Positions 21,601-30,069 of a stretch of DNA of 44,356 bases are shown here, piece after piece. The stretch is taken from assembly GCA_017525905.1 (NCBI GenBank), contig JAFXSD010000009.1, positions 1-44,356 of the forward strand, written 5' to 3'. The DNA is from Elusimicrobiota bacterium (GTDB taxonomy: Bacteria > Elusimicrobiota > Endomicrobiia > Endomicrobiales > Endomicrobiaceae). Within the stretch, counting starts at the first letter, position 1; the number at the start of each line of letters is the position of its first letter. The notes below the pieces were generated by a model. It did no database searches, was not told the DNA's origin, and saw only the letters and a program-made list of their open reading frames with translations. A program made the translations under genes and the position numbers.

Positions 21601-24125
21601 TTCGGGGAAACAAACTGTTGAACCGAAGATTTTACGCTTGAACCGCTTTCTCTTTCAAAACCTTCGGCAAAAAACAGCAGTCTGTAAGTTCCTGTTTCGT
21701 ATTGCGATAAAGAAAGATCGTAAGAAATTTCTCCGGACGAGGATGTTTTTTTGCTTTCCAATGTTTCATGGATATTTTTTATATTTGCTTTATTATCCAA
21801 AACAAAATCCGAAAAAATATAATCCTTGTATTCTTTAAAAGAAAATGCGGACGGAATCAAAGTTGTTTCCGCTTTTATTTCATTTCCCTGTGCCGGCATG
21901 CCGTAAAGATTTTGAAGCTTTACTTTTCCGGAAAGGCCTTCCAAAGGCATCCATCCTTTATGTATATCACCTTCAACGGTTGTTTCTATTTTTAATTTGT
22001 CTTCTTTAAATTCTTCTATTTTAAATTCGATACTTGAAACAAATTTACGATAATTTTTGTTTGCTCCGGAATAAATATTTATTCTGTAAGTTCCTGTTTT
22101 TGATGTCGCCTGCGATAAAAATTCACTTTCAATAAATCCGTTTGCCGGGGAAGAAATATTTTTATCAAATATTATTTTTCCGTCGGGATTTTCTATCTCT
22201 ATATTTATGGGGAATCCCGTAAGAACGGTGTTTTTCTCATTTCTTAAAATTACCGAAAATTTTACCGTTTCACCCGGTTTATAAATTCCGCGATCGGTAA
22301 AAATATAAGAGTCAACCTGTTTGTCTCTTATCTCCGATATGGATTTTCCGCTTGTATCATACCTGGAATAAACGATATCTCTTCCGCCTCTTTGTATAGG
22401 AATAAAGGAAACATCGTCATCTTTACTTACAATAAAAGCCACCGGTTCTTTTTCATTGATAAAAGAAGATATATCTTCAAAATTGCAAACTCCGTCAAAA
22501 TCGGTATTTTTTATCATAAGTTCGGTTCCGTTTCTCGCAAGTAAACATACTCTTGCATTATCCAAAGGTTTGCCTGTTGAAAGAGAAACGGCAAAAAGTT
22601 TTATTTTGTTGTCCACATCTTCTTTATAAACTATTCCTATATCGGAAATCAAAATAAATTTTCTGCGGGTAATTCCGTCGGCACTTATTTCTACGGCAAA
22701 CAATCCCATTTTCCCGTTTTTTATATATTTGTTTAAATCTATTGATGAATAATTAATATTTATTCCGCCGGAAAGGTTTATTCTTTTGTTGAAAATTTCA
22801 GCAATATCTTCATCCTGCATCTCATAATATCTGTTATAATAATTGTCATAATATTCTTCATCCTGATAGTAATAGTTGTTTGTTTTATAGAAGTTTTGTG
22901 AAACAAAAAAGTTTAATTTCTCGGGAAAAAATCTCGCAATTTTAACATCTATATTGTTTATTAACCTGGAACATATTGTTAAATTTTTATCTCCCGAGGC
23001 GGATAAAATGTTTCCGTAACCGATAAATTTCAATTCGCTTTTAAAATTTGTTATCGGCTCTACATACTTTTCGGATTTTTTTAAGGAGTAACCGCTTTTA
23101 CTCTTCAAAGCGGTTTTCAGCTCAATATATAAGTATCTGTCATCAAGCGGTTTATCATATTTAAGAGCAACAATTCTCCCGGAAGGATCTTGAGGCATGG
23201 CTTTTACATTAATTTTTGTTGAATTATTTAATGCTTTTTCGGCATCTTTTAAGGATTTTGTATTCCAAGCGGTTTTTGACGGCAACAGATATACTTCAAT
23301 GTTCTTTTCTACTTCCTGTACGGGAACAAAATCCGTAAATTCTATGATTATAGCCTGTACAGCATCTTTATCTTTACCCAAAATATCGGTTTTTATCTCC
23401 TTTACTTTGAAAAAATCGCCGGCATCGGGAATTATTAAATCTTGTTCTTTACCGAAAATTTTTAAATTTGCAGTTTGTTTTTGATCCGTTAAAGTTACAG
23501 GTTTGTATTTTATAAAGCAATACCTTTTATGCTTATCAAAAGAAATTGCGGGTTTTACGTCTTTTTTATTCAGTTTTAGTGAGATTTTTGAATCTTCTGT
23601 CGGGAAATCAAATTTTACAACGGCTTCAATACCGAACAAAGATAAATTGTTATCGTCGTGCCACAAGCCGAAATCCACTATATTAACATTGTTTTCCTTT
23701 GTAGAAAAACTTAAATCCAAACTCTTTATTTTTTTGGGATTTTTAAAAATTTTTTTATTTATTGAAACCTTGTACTGTTTGTTTGCAAGCCAATCTTTTT
23801 CCGGATTAAAACATATTTTAAATAAGTTCGGTTTATCGTCTTCCAAAATCCATTTGCCTCTTAAATCCGGGCTTACGGTTATATATTCGGATACATCTTC
23901 TCCTTTTTGAAGATAAGTTTGGTCACATGGTATATTGTATATGTATATTTTATCCGGATTTCCCAAAAAAGTATTGTTTTGTTCGTCCAAAGATATTTTT
24001 GTTAAATCGGGACCGGTTATTTCCAAATTTATTTTATTCGAATTTTTATTCAAATTATTAAATGTGAAAAAAAGGACAATAAAAGCTGCAAATGCTGTAA
24101 ATGAAACCGACAATATTTTTTTCAT
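18630..24125 (-). CDS. bacterial alpha-2-macroglobulin, thioester type
   Basis: A 1831-aa protease-trapping protein of the periplasm (YfhM/ECAM-like). An N-terminal hydrophobic segment (about 4-24) has no lipobox Cys, so it is probably an uncleaved anchor rather than a lipoprotein as in E. coli. Macroglobulin domains follow, including YIFTDRGIYKPGETVKFSV (about residue 605), a hallmark of the family. The thioester motif is HGCTEQ with Cys1399, and it is followed by the alpha/alpha toroid (TED) domain and receptor-binding-like C-terminus. Proteases cleave the bait region and become covalently trapped. The gene is first in the operon with pbpC. The start is supported by GGAGAGG upstream. Confidence 0.93.
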   Translation of the reverse strand: MKKILSVSFTAFAAFIVLFFTFNNLNKNSNKINLEITGPDLTKISLDEQNNTFLGNPDKIYIYNIPCDQTYLQKGEDVSEYITVSPDLRGKWILEDDKPNLFKICFNPEKDWLANKQYKVSINKKIFKNPKKIKSLDLSFSTKENNVNIVDFGLWHDDNNLSLFGIEAVVKFDFPTEDSKISLKLNKKDVKPAISFDKHKRYCFIKYKPVTLTDQKQTANLKIFGKEQDLIIPDAGDFFKVKEIKTDILGKDKDAVQAIIIEFTDFVPVQEVEKNIEVYLLPSKTAWNTKSLKDAEKALNNSTKINVKAMPQDPSGRIVALKYDKPLDDRYLYIELKTALKSKSGYSLKKSEKYVEPITNFKSELKFIGYGNILSASGDKNLTICSRLINNIDVKIARFFPEKLNFFVSQNFYKTNNYYYQDEEYYDNYYNRYYEMQDEDIAEIFNKRINLSGGININYSSIDLNKYIKNGKMGLFAVEISADGITRRKFILISDIGIVYKEDVDNKIKLFAVSLSTGKPLDNARVCLLARNGTELMIKNTDFDGVCNFEDISSFINEKEPVAFIVSKDDDVSFIPIQRGGRDIVYSRYDTSGKSISEIRDKQVDSYIFTDRGIYKPGETVKFSVILRNEKNTVLTGFPINIEIENPDGKIIFDKNISSPANGFIESEFLSQATSKTGTYRINIYSGANKNYRKFVSSIEFKIEEFKEDKLKIETTVEGDIHKGWMPLEGLSGKVKLQNLYGMPAQGNEIKAETTLIPSAFSFKEYKDYIFSDFVLDNKANIKNIHETLESKKTSSSGEISYDLSLSQYETGTYRLLFFAEGFERESGSSVKSSVQQFVSPNKYILGYKTLSNLNYLDKNSKPVINLIAVDNDLKKINLNKLKLKTYNVQYVSVPVKEYNGRYKYHSIAQADEISSKDFSVSEKSTDFNLDTSVSGNYKVEIIDENNNKLLSLEYVVVGGATLGYQLEKNSELLINLRKDAVKAGEELEFNVTSPFKGIGLVTIESDKVHAYKWFTMDTNSKLLKITVPQNISDGAYLNISVLKDKNAKEIFLNPHSYALKYFKILSDTTKEVKPEITVPETVKPGTDLKIGYSTSKPAKIILYGVDEGILQYAKYKTPNPLSYFSRKPALDVNSYQTLDLFLPEFSVIKEVYGIGGDGAYDAEALLNAGLNPFKRKVQAPAVFWSGIINSDKISKTYTYKVPDYFNGSLRIMCIAVGENFSFGSNEKSVVVRAPIVLSAGAPLVAAPSDMFDVTLKIANSKQDLKKADLTVNISVSDNLKVTEEKNKNIIIENGNEDTVSFKVKALDKLGNATIDFSVNDKISDDKSKISATLSIRPAGIYATDIVTGKDKSESFKVNNFKNIDSYNEFANKNIVVSNNPLVMALGLENYLEKFPHGCTEQITSQTYPSVVLYGLTKESQTIFNRYIEKLGARQKFNGGFSSWQDSNYISDDTSLYVLQFLTDAKNSGYNVPETMFRKLLDWTRNFVKYPANEYEAGLQAKALYLLARNSESFTGQLSKLESYFEDNVKDWTKTIHGAYIASTYKLLQNKDRAEEIIKKFETEKGVNYYSDYDSSSIRNMTYIYLISNHFPELLNNSNVTDMIQNTADNIINKDYNTLSSAKTILAVASYSKANEYKDENIEIFIDGKKAETTKNKSGFMQAAIPADSKDIQLKSNSAGNLGLFYTITQQGFFKDKKQNVSEGLKIDKKYLNKDGNETNTAELGDEVTVKITVKTTDDKHLENIAVTDLLPGGLNIIPGSLEGAFDSFDIREDRILIYTSAEGNAKEFTYKTKAVSSGVFVQPAVEANHLYDVKKYAVSKDNIFKVNPRK

Positions 24126-24158
24126 AAATCCTCTCCGTATATAAAAGTAATGTATGAT

Positions 24159-24187
24159 ATTATACGAAATAAATGTATATATGTGAA
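24159..24187 (-). promoter_or_regulatory. promoter of the alpha-2-macroglobulin/pbpC operon
   Basis: On the minus strand TTCACA (24187-24182) is followed after 17 bp by TATAAT (24164-24159). The GGAGAGG ribosome site and ATG at 24125 follow. Its -35 lies 8 bp from the -35 of the divergent promoter. Confidence 0.6.
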
Positions 24188-24195
24188 TGTAAAAA

Positions 24196-24225
24196 TTGAA
24201 ATTTGACCCGTATATTATATATAAT
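24196..24225 (+). promoter_or_regulatory. divergent promoter for the nitroreductase operon
   Basis: TTGAAA (24196-24201) is followed after 18 bp by TATAAT (24220-24225). An AGAGGGG ribosome site precedes the ATG at 24255. Confidence 0.6.
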
Positions 24226-24254
24226 AATTAAAATCATTTATATAGAGGGGTCTT

Positions 24255-24866
24255 ATGAAAAAAATAGTTTATATTTTTTCAATGTTTTTTTTATGTACAT
24301 TAATTTCCTGTTCAAGTACAACAGCAGATAACAATTCCGGAAATTCTGCGGAATCCAAAGATTATGCAATAGAAAATATATTGAGCAGAAAAAGTGTAAG
24401 AAAATATTCCGATAAGGAAATAGAACAGGAAAAAATCGATATTATTTTAAAGTGCGCAATGGCCGCTCCCAGTGCCATGAATAAACAACCTTGGGAAATT
24501 TTGGTTATAAACGATAAAGAAAAATTGGAAAAAATTGCCGAAATTTTGCCGAATGCTTCATACAGTAAAAATTCTCAAGTTACAATAATAGTTTGCGGTG
24601 ATAAAGAAGCAAGTGAAAAATTTTGGGAACAGGATTGTTCCGCAGTTTCCGAAAACATATTGCTTGCCGCCGAATCGTTGGGCTTGGGTGCGGTATGGTG
24701 TGCCGTTTATCCTTTTGACGAAAAAGTAGAAGCTGTTAAAAATTTGTTTGAGTTACCCGAAAATATAGTTCCTTTAAATGTTATTCCTATGGGATATCCG
24801 GAAACAAATGAAGACGCCAAGGAAAAATACGATTCAAAGAAAATTCATATTAACGGATGGTTATAG
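24255..24866 (+). CDS. nitroreductase-family lipoprotein
   Basis: A 203-aa flavin-dependent oxidoreductase of the nitroreductase superfamily. The fold begins at ENILSRKSVRKYSDKEI (FMN-binding RxSxRxY), with AAPSAMNKQPWEILVI and LGLGAVWCAVYPFDE blocks. The N-terminus is an SPII signal with lipobox LISC (Cys19) followed by Ser-Ser, predicting lipidation and, by the usual +2 rule, the outer membrane. Exported nitroreductases are uncommon, since FMN is normally cytosolic. The partner and substrate are unknown. The gene leads a plus-strand run with the PASTA protein 21 bp downstream. Confidence 0.85.
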   Translation: MKKIVYIFSMFFLCTLISCSSTTADNNSGNSAESKDYAIENILSRKSVRKYSDKEIEQEKIDIILKCAMAAPSAMNKQPWEILVINDKEKLEKIAEILPNASYSKNSQVTIIVCGDKEASEKFWEQDCSAVSENILLAAESLGLGAVWCAVYPFDEKVEAVKNLFELPENIVPLNVIPMGYPETNEDAKEKYDSKKIHINGWL

Positions 24867-24887
24867 ATTCTAATTTAGGAGATAAAA

Positions 24888-25838
24888 ATGAAAAAATTCG
24901 TTTTCTTTATTATAAAGTGTATTGTAATTCTTGCAATACTTGCCGTGGGCGGATATTATTCTTTTAATATTCTCATGTCGGCATTTGTGAAAGAAAAAGC
25001 CGAAGTTTTGGTTCCCGATTTAAAAGGTAAAAACTTGGAAGAATGTTTGGAAATACTTTCACAATCCAAACTTGCATTAATAAAAGAGGGTGCGGAATAT
25101 AATCAGGATATTCCGGCCGGAATCATTATAAGACAAGTTCCTCCGGCGGGAATGAATGTTAAAGAAGGTAAAAGTATAAGAATAGTAATAAGCCAGGGCG
25201 GTGAAACGGTTTATGTTCCGGATTTAAGAGGACAAACCATGAGAGCTGCCACCATTTCGTTAAGAACTTTAGGGTTGGTGTTGGGAGAACTCACAACAAG
25301 ATCTTCAATGAAATATGAAGAAGGTATTGTTTTAAATCAAAATCCTATTCCGGGTTCAAGCGTTGAAAAAGGTTCTTTTGTAAATGTTTTGATGTCCAAC
25401 GGCAAGCCTACCAACGGAACCGTTTTAATGCCGGATTGGTTCGGGAAATCCGCCGTGGAAGCAAAGAAATGGGCAATGGACGAAAATTATGAAGTAAATG
25501 TTATAGCACAACAAACCACGCTTGCAAATCCGGGAGAAGTGTTTAAACAAACTCCGAAATTTGATGAAAAACTGACAAGCGAAACAAAAATTGTTTTTTA
25601 TGTTGCCGATGAAAAAAGTTCGTTGGCTCTTAAAAATAAAAATTTTGAATATGTTGTTCCGGACGGTAAGAAAAACAAGAGAATAAGACTTGTTTTAAGT
25701 GATGAAAACGGGGATAGAGATATATTTAACGGAGTAAGAGCTCCCAATGCAAAGATATCGATTCCCGTAAAAGTAAACGGTAAAGCAAGAGTTAAGGTAT
25801 TTATAAACAATATTTCAATAGAGGAAATAGACTTATAA
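24888..25838 (+). CDS. PASTA-domain membrane protein
   Basis: A 316-aa protein with an N-terminal transmembrane anchor (about 7-30) and three consecutive PASTA domains: VPDLKGKNLEECLEIL (from about 43), VPDLRGQTMRAATISL (from about 112) and MPDWFGKSAVEAKKWA (from about 184). PASTA domains bind muropeptides or beta-lactam-like ligands and are usually attached to Ser/Thr kinases or PBPs. Here no kinase is present, so it may be a cell-wall sensor or scaffold. The final 80 residues are a non-PASTA basic tail. A TAGGAGAT ribosome site supports the start. The stop codon directly abuts the rpe ATG. Confidence 0.85.
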   Translation: MKKFVFFIIKCIVILAILAVGGYYSFNILMSAFVKEKAEVLVPDLKGKNLEECLEILSQSKLALIKEGAEYNQDIPAGIIIRQVPPAGMNVKEGKSIRIVISQGGETVYVPDLRGQTMRAATISLRTLGLVLGELTTRSSMKYEEGIVLNQNPIPGSSVEKGSFVNVLMSNGKPTNGTVLMPDWFGKSAVEAKKWAMDENYEVNVIAQQTTLANPGEVFKQTPKFDEKLTSETKIVFYVADEKSSLALKNKNFEYVVPDGKKNKRIRLVLSDENGDRDIFNGVRAPNAKISIPVKVNGKARVKVFINNISIEEIDL

Positions 25839-26495
25839 ATGAAAAATATTTTAATAGCACCCTCAATTTTATCTGCGGATTTTTCGAATTTAATTAAAGA
25901 TGTTTCCATGGTGGAATCCGCCGGGGCCGATTGGTTGCATATAGATGTTATGGACGGACATTTTGTGCCCAACATTACAATAGGACCGGTTGTGGTAAAA
26001 TCAATTAAAAAACACAGTAAAATGTTTTTTGATGTTCATCTTATGATAACGAACCCGGAAAAATATTGGGAAAGTTTTTATAAAGCCGGAGCGGATTTAA
26101 TTGTTTTTCACAGTGAAGTTTTATGTGACAAAAAGCAGTTGATATCCGATATAAAAAAAGCGGGTATTAAGGTGGGAGTTTCGATAAAACCGAAAACTCC
26201 CGTAAGTGATATATCGGAAATATTACCTTTGGTTGATGTTGTGTTGATTATGACCGTTGAGCCCGGTTTCGGCGGACAATCTTTTATGCATGATATGGTG
26301 CCTAAAATATCTTCGTTAAGACAAATCATTGATGACAATAAATATAATTGTTTAATAGAAATAGACGGCGGTATCAATTCGGAAACAGCGAAAATCTGCG
26401 CGGATGCCGGAGCCGATGTGTTGGTCAGCGGCAGTTATATTTTTGCCGCACAGAATCCGCAACAAGTTTTGAAAGGGTTGAAATCAATATGCTAA
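25839..26495 (+). CDS. rpe: ribulose-phosphate 3-epimerase
   Basis: A 218-aa TIM-barrel enzyme converting ribulose 5-phosphate to xylulose 5-phosphate in the pentose phosphate pathway. Characteristic blocks are APSILSADFSNL, WLHIDVMDGHFVPNITIGP (metal-binding His and catalytic Asp), FDVHLMI, MTVEPGFGGQSF and EIDGGINSETA. The length is standard. It begins at the base after the PASTA stop and its 3' end overlaps the next gene by 7 bp, so it is embedded in one operon. Confidence 0.97.
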   Translation: MKNILIAPSILSADFSNLIKDVSMVESAGADWLHIDVMDGHFVPNITIGPVVVKSIKKHSKMFFDVHLMITNPEKYWESFYKAGADLIVFHSEVLCDKKQLISDIKKAGIKVGVSIKPKTPVSDISEILPLVDVVLIMTVEPGFGGQSFMHDMVPKISSLRQIIDDNKYNCLIEIDGGINSETAKICADAGADVLVSGSYIFAAQNPQQVLKGLKSIC

Positions 26496-27952
26496 TTTTT
26501 GATACTTTAAACAGATATAAAAAAGTAACGGTAATAGTGTTGCTTGTTGCATTTCTGTTGGGAAATCCGGCCTTGTCTTTCTGTAAAAAAAATAAAAAGA
26601 AAAATAAAGTTGTTCCTGTTCAGGAGGAAACGGTTCAGGAACAAGTTCTGCAGGAACCGGAAAAAAGTGATATTGAAGAAATTACGGATTTTGCAGATAC
26701 AAATATTACAAAAGAAAGTATAGACGAAAATCATGAGATGTTCAAAGAATATGTTTGCCAGGCCGATCAATGCTTAAACAATGCATTAATTGCATGTGAT
26801 CAAGATAATTATATCGAAGCAAAAGAAAATTATCACAAATTTTTGGGAAAGTTAAATTCGTTGGATTTAAAACCGGAAGAGATTGAGTTTTTGTTAACCG
26901 ACTGTGAAAATATTTTAAGAAAAATAAAAAATATTAACGGTTTGGACACAAACAAATCTCATATAAAAAGTAATGATGCTCTTGAAATTTCAATGGCATA
27001 CGATGAAGAAACTTTAAATTATTGGATAGAAAAATACAGTAAGGGAAGAGCCGCACAAGGTATAAGAATAGCACTTGAAAGAAGCGGGAAATATAAAGAT
27101 TTAATATTGCCCATATTAAAAGAATACAATTTGCCGGAAGATCTGCAGTATTTACCTATTATAGAAAGTTTGTTTAACAACAATGCAACTTCAAGTTCCA
27201 AAGCTGTAGGTATGTGGCAAATAATGGCACACAGAGGCCAGGCTTTGGGATTGAAAATAAATTATTGGGTTGATGAAAGAAAAGATCCCGTAAAAGCTAC
27301 AAGAGCAGCCGCAAAATATTTAAGAGAACTTTATATTTTGTTGAACGATTGGCACTTGGCGCTTTCCGCATATAACAGGGGCGAATACGGTCTTATAAGA
27401 GATATGAAATTTTCCAACTCATCGTCGGTATTGGAAATGAAAGAAAGAAATGCTCTTCCGAAAGAAACACAACTTTATATACCTAAATTTATTGCATCGG
27501 TAAAAATTGCAAAGAATCCGGAAGAGTACGGTTTTCATAATTTGAATTACCAACAACCTTTAAAGTACGATACGGTAATTATAGATAAAGTTATAGATTT
27601 AAAAGTTGTTGCAAAGTGTGCAAATACGACCGTGGAAAGAATACAGGAATTGAATCCGTCAATTCTTGCATGGTGCACGCCTCACGGATACAAAGATTTT
27701 GAACTTAATTTGCCGGAAGGAACAAGAGATATGTTTTTGATAAATATATCCAAAGAAAAAGAATTAAATCCGAGTTCCGGTTTTATAAAGTATAAGATAA
27801 AAAAAGGCGACAATTTGGAAAGAATCGCAAAAGAATTCAGAACAACAACTTCGGCAATAAAAGAAGATAACCCGAAACTGAAAAAACAAAAATATTTGCA
27901 ACCGAAACAGGTTATTACCGTAAGACCGGGGAGAAAATATTATAATAAGTAG
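26489..27952 (+). CDS. mltD: MltD-like lytic transglycosylase with LysM domains
   Basis: A 487-aa envelope enzyme that cleaves peptidoglycan with 1,6-anhydro ring formation. A signal or anchor (about 12-30, VTVIVLLVAFLLGNPALSF) is followed by a charged linker, an SLT domain with the catalytic Glu in YLPIIESLFNN and GMWQIM, and AYNRGEYG. Two LysM-like segments follow (YDTVIIDKVIDLKVVAKCAN..., then YKIKKGDNLERIAKEFRTTT...). The start used here overlaps rpe by 7 bp. An upstream in-frame ATG inside rpe (26348) would spoil the signal peptide and is rejected. Confidence 0.9.
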   Translation: MLIFDTLNRYKKVTVIVLLVAFLLGNPALSFCKKNKKKNKVVPVQEETVQEQVLQEPEKSDIEEITDFADTNITKESIDENHEMFKEYVCQADQCLNNALIACDQDNYIEAKENYHKFLGKLNSLDLKPEEIEFLLTDCENILRKIKNINGLDTNKSHIKSNDALEISMAYDEETLNYWIEKYSKGRAAQGIRIALERSGKYKDLILPILKEYNLPEDLQYLPIIESLFNNNATSSSKAVGMWQIMAHRGQALGLKINYWVDERKDPVKATRAAAKYLRELYILLNDWHLALSAYNRGEYGLIRDMKFSNSSSVLEMKERNALPKETQLYIPKFIASVKIAKNPEEYGFHNLNYQQPLKYDTVIIDKVIDLKVVAKCANTTVERIQELNPSILAWCTPHGYKDFELNLPEGTRDMFLINISKEKELNPSSGFIKYKIKKGDNLERIAKEFRTTTSAIKEDNPKLKKQKYLQPKQVITVRPGRKYYNK

Positions 27953-27958
27953 GAATTT

Positions 27959-29068
27959 ATGAGAATAGTAATAAAAATAGGAACAAGTACCATAACCGAT
28001 AAAAGCGGAAAATTAAATCTTTCTTATATAGACTCTTTTGCACGGGAAATCGCAACTTTAAAAAAAGAAAGAGATATTGATATTATTTTGGTAAGTTCGG
28101 GTGCGATAGGTGCGGGGTTGGGATACTTAAATTTAACAAAAAAACCTGCCGAGTTAAGAAAGAAACAGGCTCTTGCTTCCATAGGGCAACCTTTAATAAT
28201 GCAGGCATACAGACAAGCTTTTAAACCGTTAAATTTAATGGTGGCTCAAATTCTTCTTACAAGATACGATTTTGACGACAGGCAAAGATATATAAATATA
28301 AGAAATTCGATAAACGAGTTGTTGTTAAGAAAGGATGTTATTCCGGTAATAAACGAAAACGACAGTATTGCCGTTGACGAAATAAATTTCGGGGATAACG
28401 ATACATTAAGCGCAATAGTCGCCGCTTCCGTTCAGGCGGATATGCTTTTTATTTTAACGGATGTTGACGGACTTTATGACGGTATCCCGAAAAAGTCGAA
28501 AATAATAAATGTTATTACAAAAATAACGGACGAACTTTTGGAAATCGCAAGTCCCGATTCCAGCAGCGGTAAAGGGACCGGCGGTATGAAAACAAAATTG
28601 ATTGCCGCAAAAATAGCCGGAAGTTCAGGCGTAACCACTTTTATTACCAACGGTTTAAAATTAAATTTAATAGAAGAAGCCGTTAACGGTAAAGATATAG
28701 GAACAAAAATTTTGCCTAACAAGAAGCTGCAATCCAGAAAAAGTTGGATAGCTTTCGGCAAAAAAGCAAAAGGGTTTGTTTTGATAGACGCAAACGCAAC
28801 TATCGCAATAAGAAACAAAGAAAAAAGTCTTTTGGCTTCCGGAATAGTAACGGTAGGCGGAAATTTTAACAGGGGTGACACAATAAGTGTTGTTGTGCAA
28901 AATCCCATAGAACAAAACAGTATTGAAGTTGCAAGAGGCCTTTCAAATTACAATTCGCAGGATTTGGAAAAAATTAAAGGTATGTCTTCTTCGGAAATAA
29001 AAAAGGCGTATCCCAACATGGTTTGCGAAGAAGTTATACATAATGATAATTTGGTGGTAATAAAATAA
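27959..29068 (+). CDS. proB: glutamate 5-kinase
   Basis: It catalyses the first step of proline synthesis, ATP-dependent phosphorylation of glutamate. The 369-aa protein has the amino-acid kinase domain (VIKIGTSTITD at the start, LVSSGAIGAG, NENDSIAVDE, FGDNDTLSA, LTDVDGLYDG, GTGGMKTKL) and a C-terminal PUA domain (about 275-365, ARGLSNYNSQDLEKI). The usual partner proA is not in the window. It lies 6 bp after the mltD-like gene and 7 bp before a Nudix gene. Confidence 0.96.
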   Translation: MRIVIKIGTSTITDKSGKLNLSYIDSFAREIATLKKERDIDIILVSSGAIGAGLGYLNLTKKPAELRKKQALASIGQPLIMQAYRQAFKPLNLMVAQILLTRYDFDDRQRYINIRNSINELLLRKDVIPVINENDSIAVDEINFGDNDTLSAIVAASVQADMLFILTDVDGLYDGIPKKSKIINVITKITDELLEIASPDSSSGKGTGGMKTKLIAAKIAGSSGVTTFITNGLKLNLIEEAVNGKDIGTKILPNKKLQSRKSWIAFGKKAKGFVLIDANATIAIRNKEKSLLASGIVTVGGNFNRGDTISVVVQNPIEQNSIEVARGLSNYNSQDLEKIKGMSSSEIKKAYPNMVCEEVIHNDNLVVIK

Positions 29069-29075
29069 AGATAAA

Positions 29076-29606
29076 ATGAAATTAAGAGAAAAGGTTTTTA
29101 AGAAAAACAGAATATATACCGGCAAAGCAATAAATTTTTGTAAAGATGAAGTTGTTTTACCGAACAAAAATAAAGCTGTGAGAGAATATATCGATCATCC
29201 CGGTGCTGTTGCCGTTGTTCCTTTTATAAACAAAACCGATATCATTATGGTTAAACAGTACAGGTATCCGGTGGATAAAATAACTTACGAAATTCCGGCG
29301 GGGAAACTGGACAAAAAAGAATCTCTTCTTAAATGTGCCAAAAGAGAATTGAAAGAAGAAACCGGTTTTGAAACAAAAAACATTAAAAAGTTAATTTCGT
29401 TTTATCCGTCAACTGCATTTTCAAACGAAGAACTTATTATTTATATCGCAAAGGATTTGGTTTCCGGAAAACAGAATCCTGACGATGACGAATTTATAGA
29501 AAATACAATAATCCCTTTTAAAAAAGCGTTACGGATGATAAAACAAGGTAAAATAAAAGATGCAAAAACCGTAATAGCTTTACTTTATGTTGCATCGAAA
29601 ATCTAA
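29076..29606 (+). CDS. Nudix hydrolase, ADP-ribose pyrophosphatase type
   Basis: A 176-aa hydrolase. The complete Nudix box is GKLDKKESLLKCAKRELKEETGF (Gx5Ex7REUxEExGU). The preceding VPFINKTDIIMVKQYRYPVDKITYEIPAGK block is typical of ADP-sugar pyrophosphatases (NudF-like), which split ADP-ribose to AMP and ribose 5-phosphate. It begins 7 bp after proB without a clear ribosome site and is followed at once by a second Nudix gene. Confidence 0.88.
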   Translation: MKLREKVFKKNRIYTGKAINFCKDEVVLPNKNKAVREYIDHPGAVAVVPFINKTDIIMVKQYRYPVDKITYEIPAGKLDKKESLLKCAKRELKEETGFETKNIKKLISFYPSTAFSNEELIIYIAKDLVSGKQNPDDDEFIENTIIPFKKALRMIKQGKIKDAKTVIALLYVASKI

Positions 29607-29607
29607 A

Positions 29608-30069
29608 ATGGAAAATCAGGAAACATCGGCAGGAGCGTTTATATATAAAATAATCGAAAACAAAATTTTGTTTCTTTTGGTATATTCAAAAAGAAATTCC
29701 GAGTGGGGTTTTCCGAAAGGGCATGTGGAACCCGGTGAAACCGAACATGAAACCGCAAGAAGAGAAATTAAAGAAGAAACGGGAATTTCGGAAACAGAAT
29801 TTGTTGAAGGGTTCAGGTGTGTTGATACATACAAAATAAAAGGAACACTCAGCACCACAAAAAATAGAATAATTGATAAAAAAGTTATATACTATTTGGC
29901 AAGGACAAACGAAGATTTTAAAGGTTCTGTTGATGATGAAATAGAACAAAGTAAATGGTTGCAATACAGCGAAGCAACGGAATATTTAAAATATGAAAAC
30001 CAAAAGAAGTTATTGAAACAAGCATACCTTTTTGTTAAGGAGGGAAAAAATGAATCCTGCGTTAAATAA
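29608..30069 (+). CDS. Nudix hydrolase, Ap4A hydrolase type
   Basis: A 153-aa asymmetric bis(5'-nucleosyl)-tetraphosphatase-like protein. The start SAGAFIYKI, then WGFPKGHVEPGETEHETARREIKEETGI, gives a full Nudix box in the Ap4A-hydrolase context. It would clear dinucleotide alarmones. The ATG at 29608 lies one base after the preceding stop; an in-frame ATG at 29587 inside the upstream gene is less likely. Its 3' end overlaps the BI-1 gene start by 20 bp. Confidence 0.85.
   Translation: MENQETSAGAFIYKIIENKILFLLVYSKRNSEWGFPKGHVEPGETEHETARREIKEETGISETEFVEGFRCVDTYKIKGTLSTTKNRIIDKKVIYYLARTNEDFKGSVDDEIEQSKWLQYSEATEYLKYENQKKLLKQAYLFVKEGKNESCVK

Noticed and set aside
26348..26488. Upstream in-frame start for the MltD-like protein
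   Set aside because: It lies wholly inside rpe and would put 47 charged residues before the signal peptide; the ATG at 26489 is at the usual overlap position.
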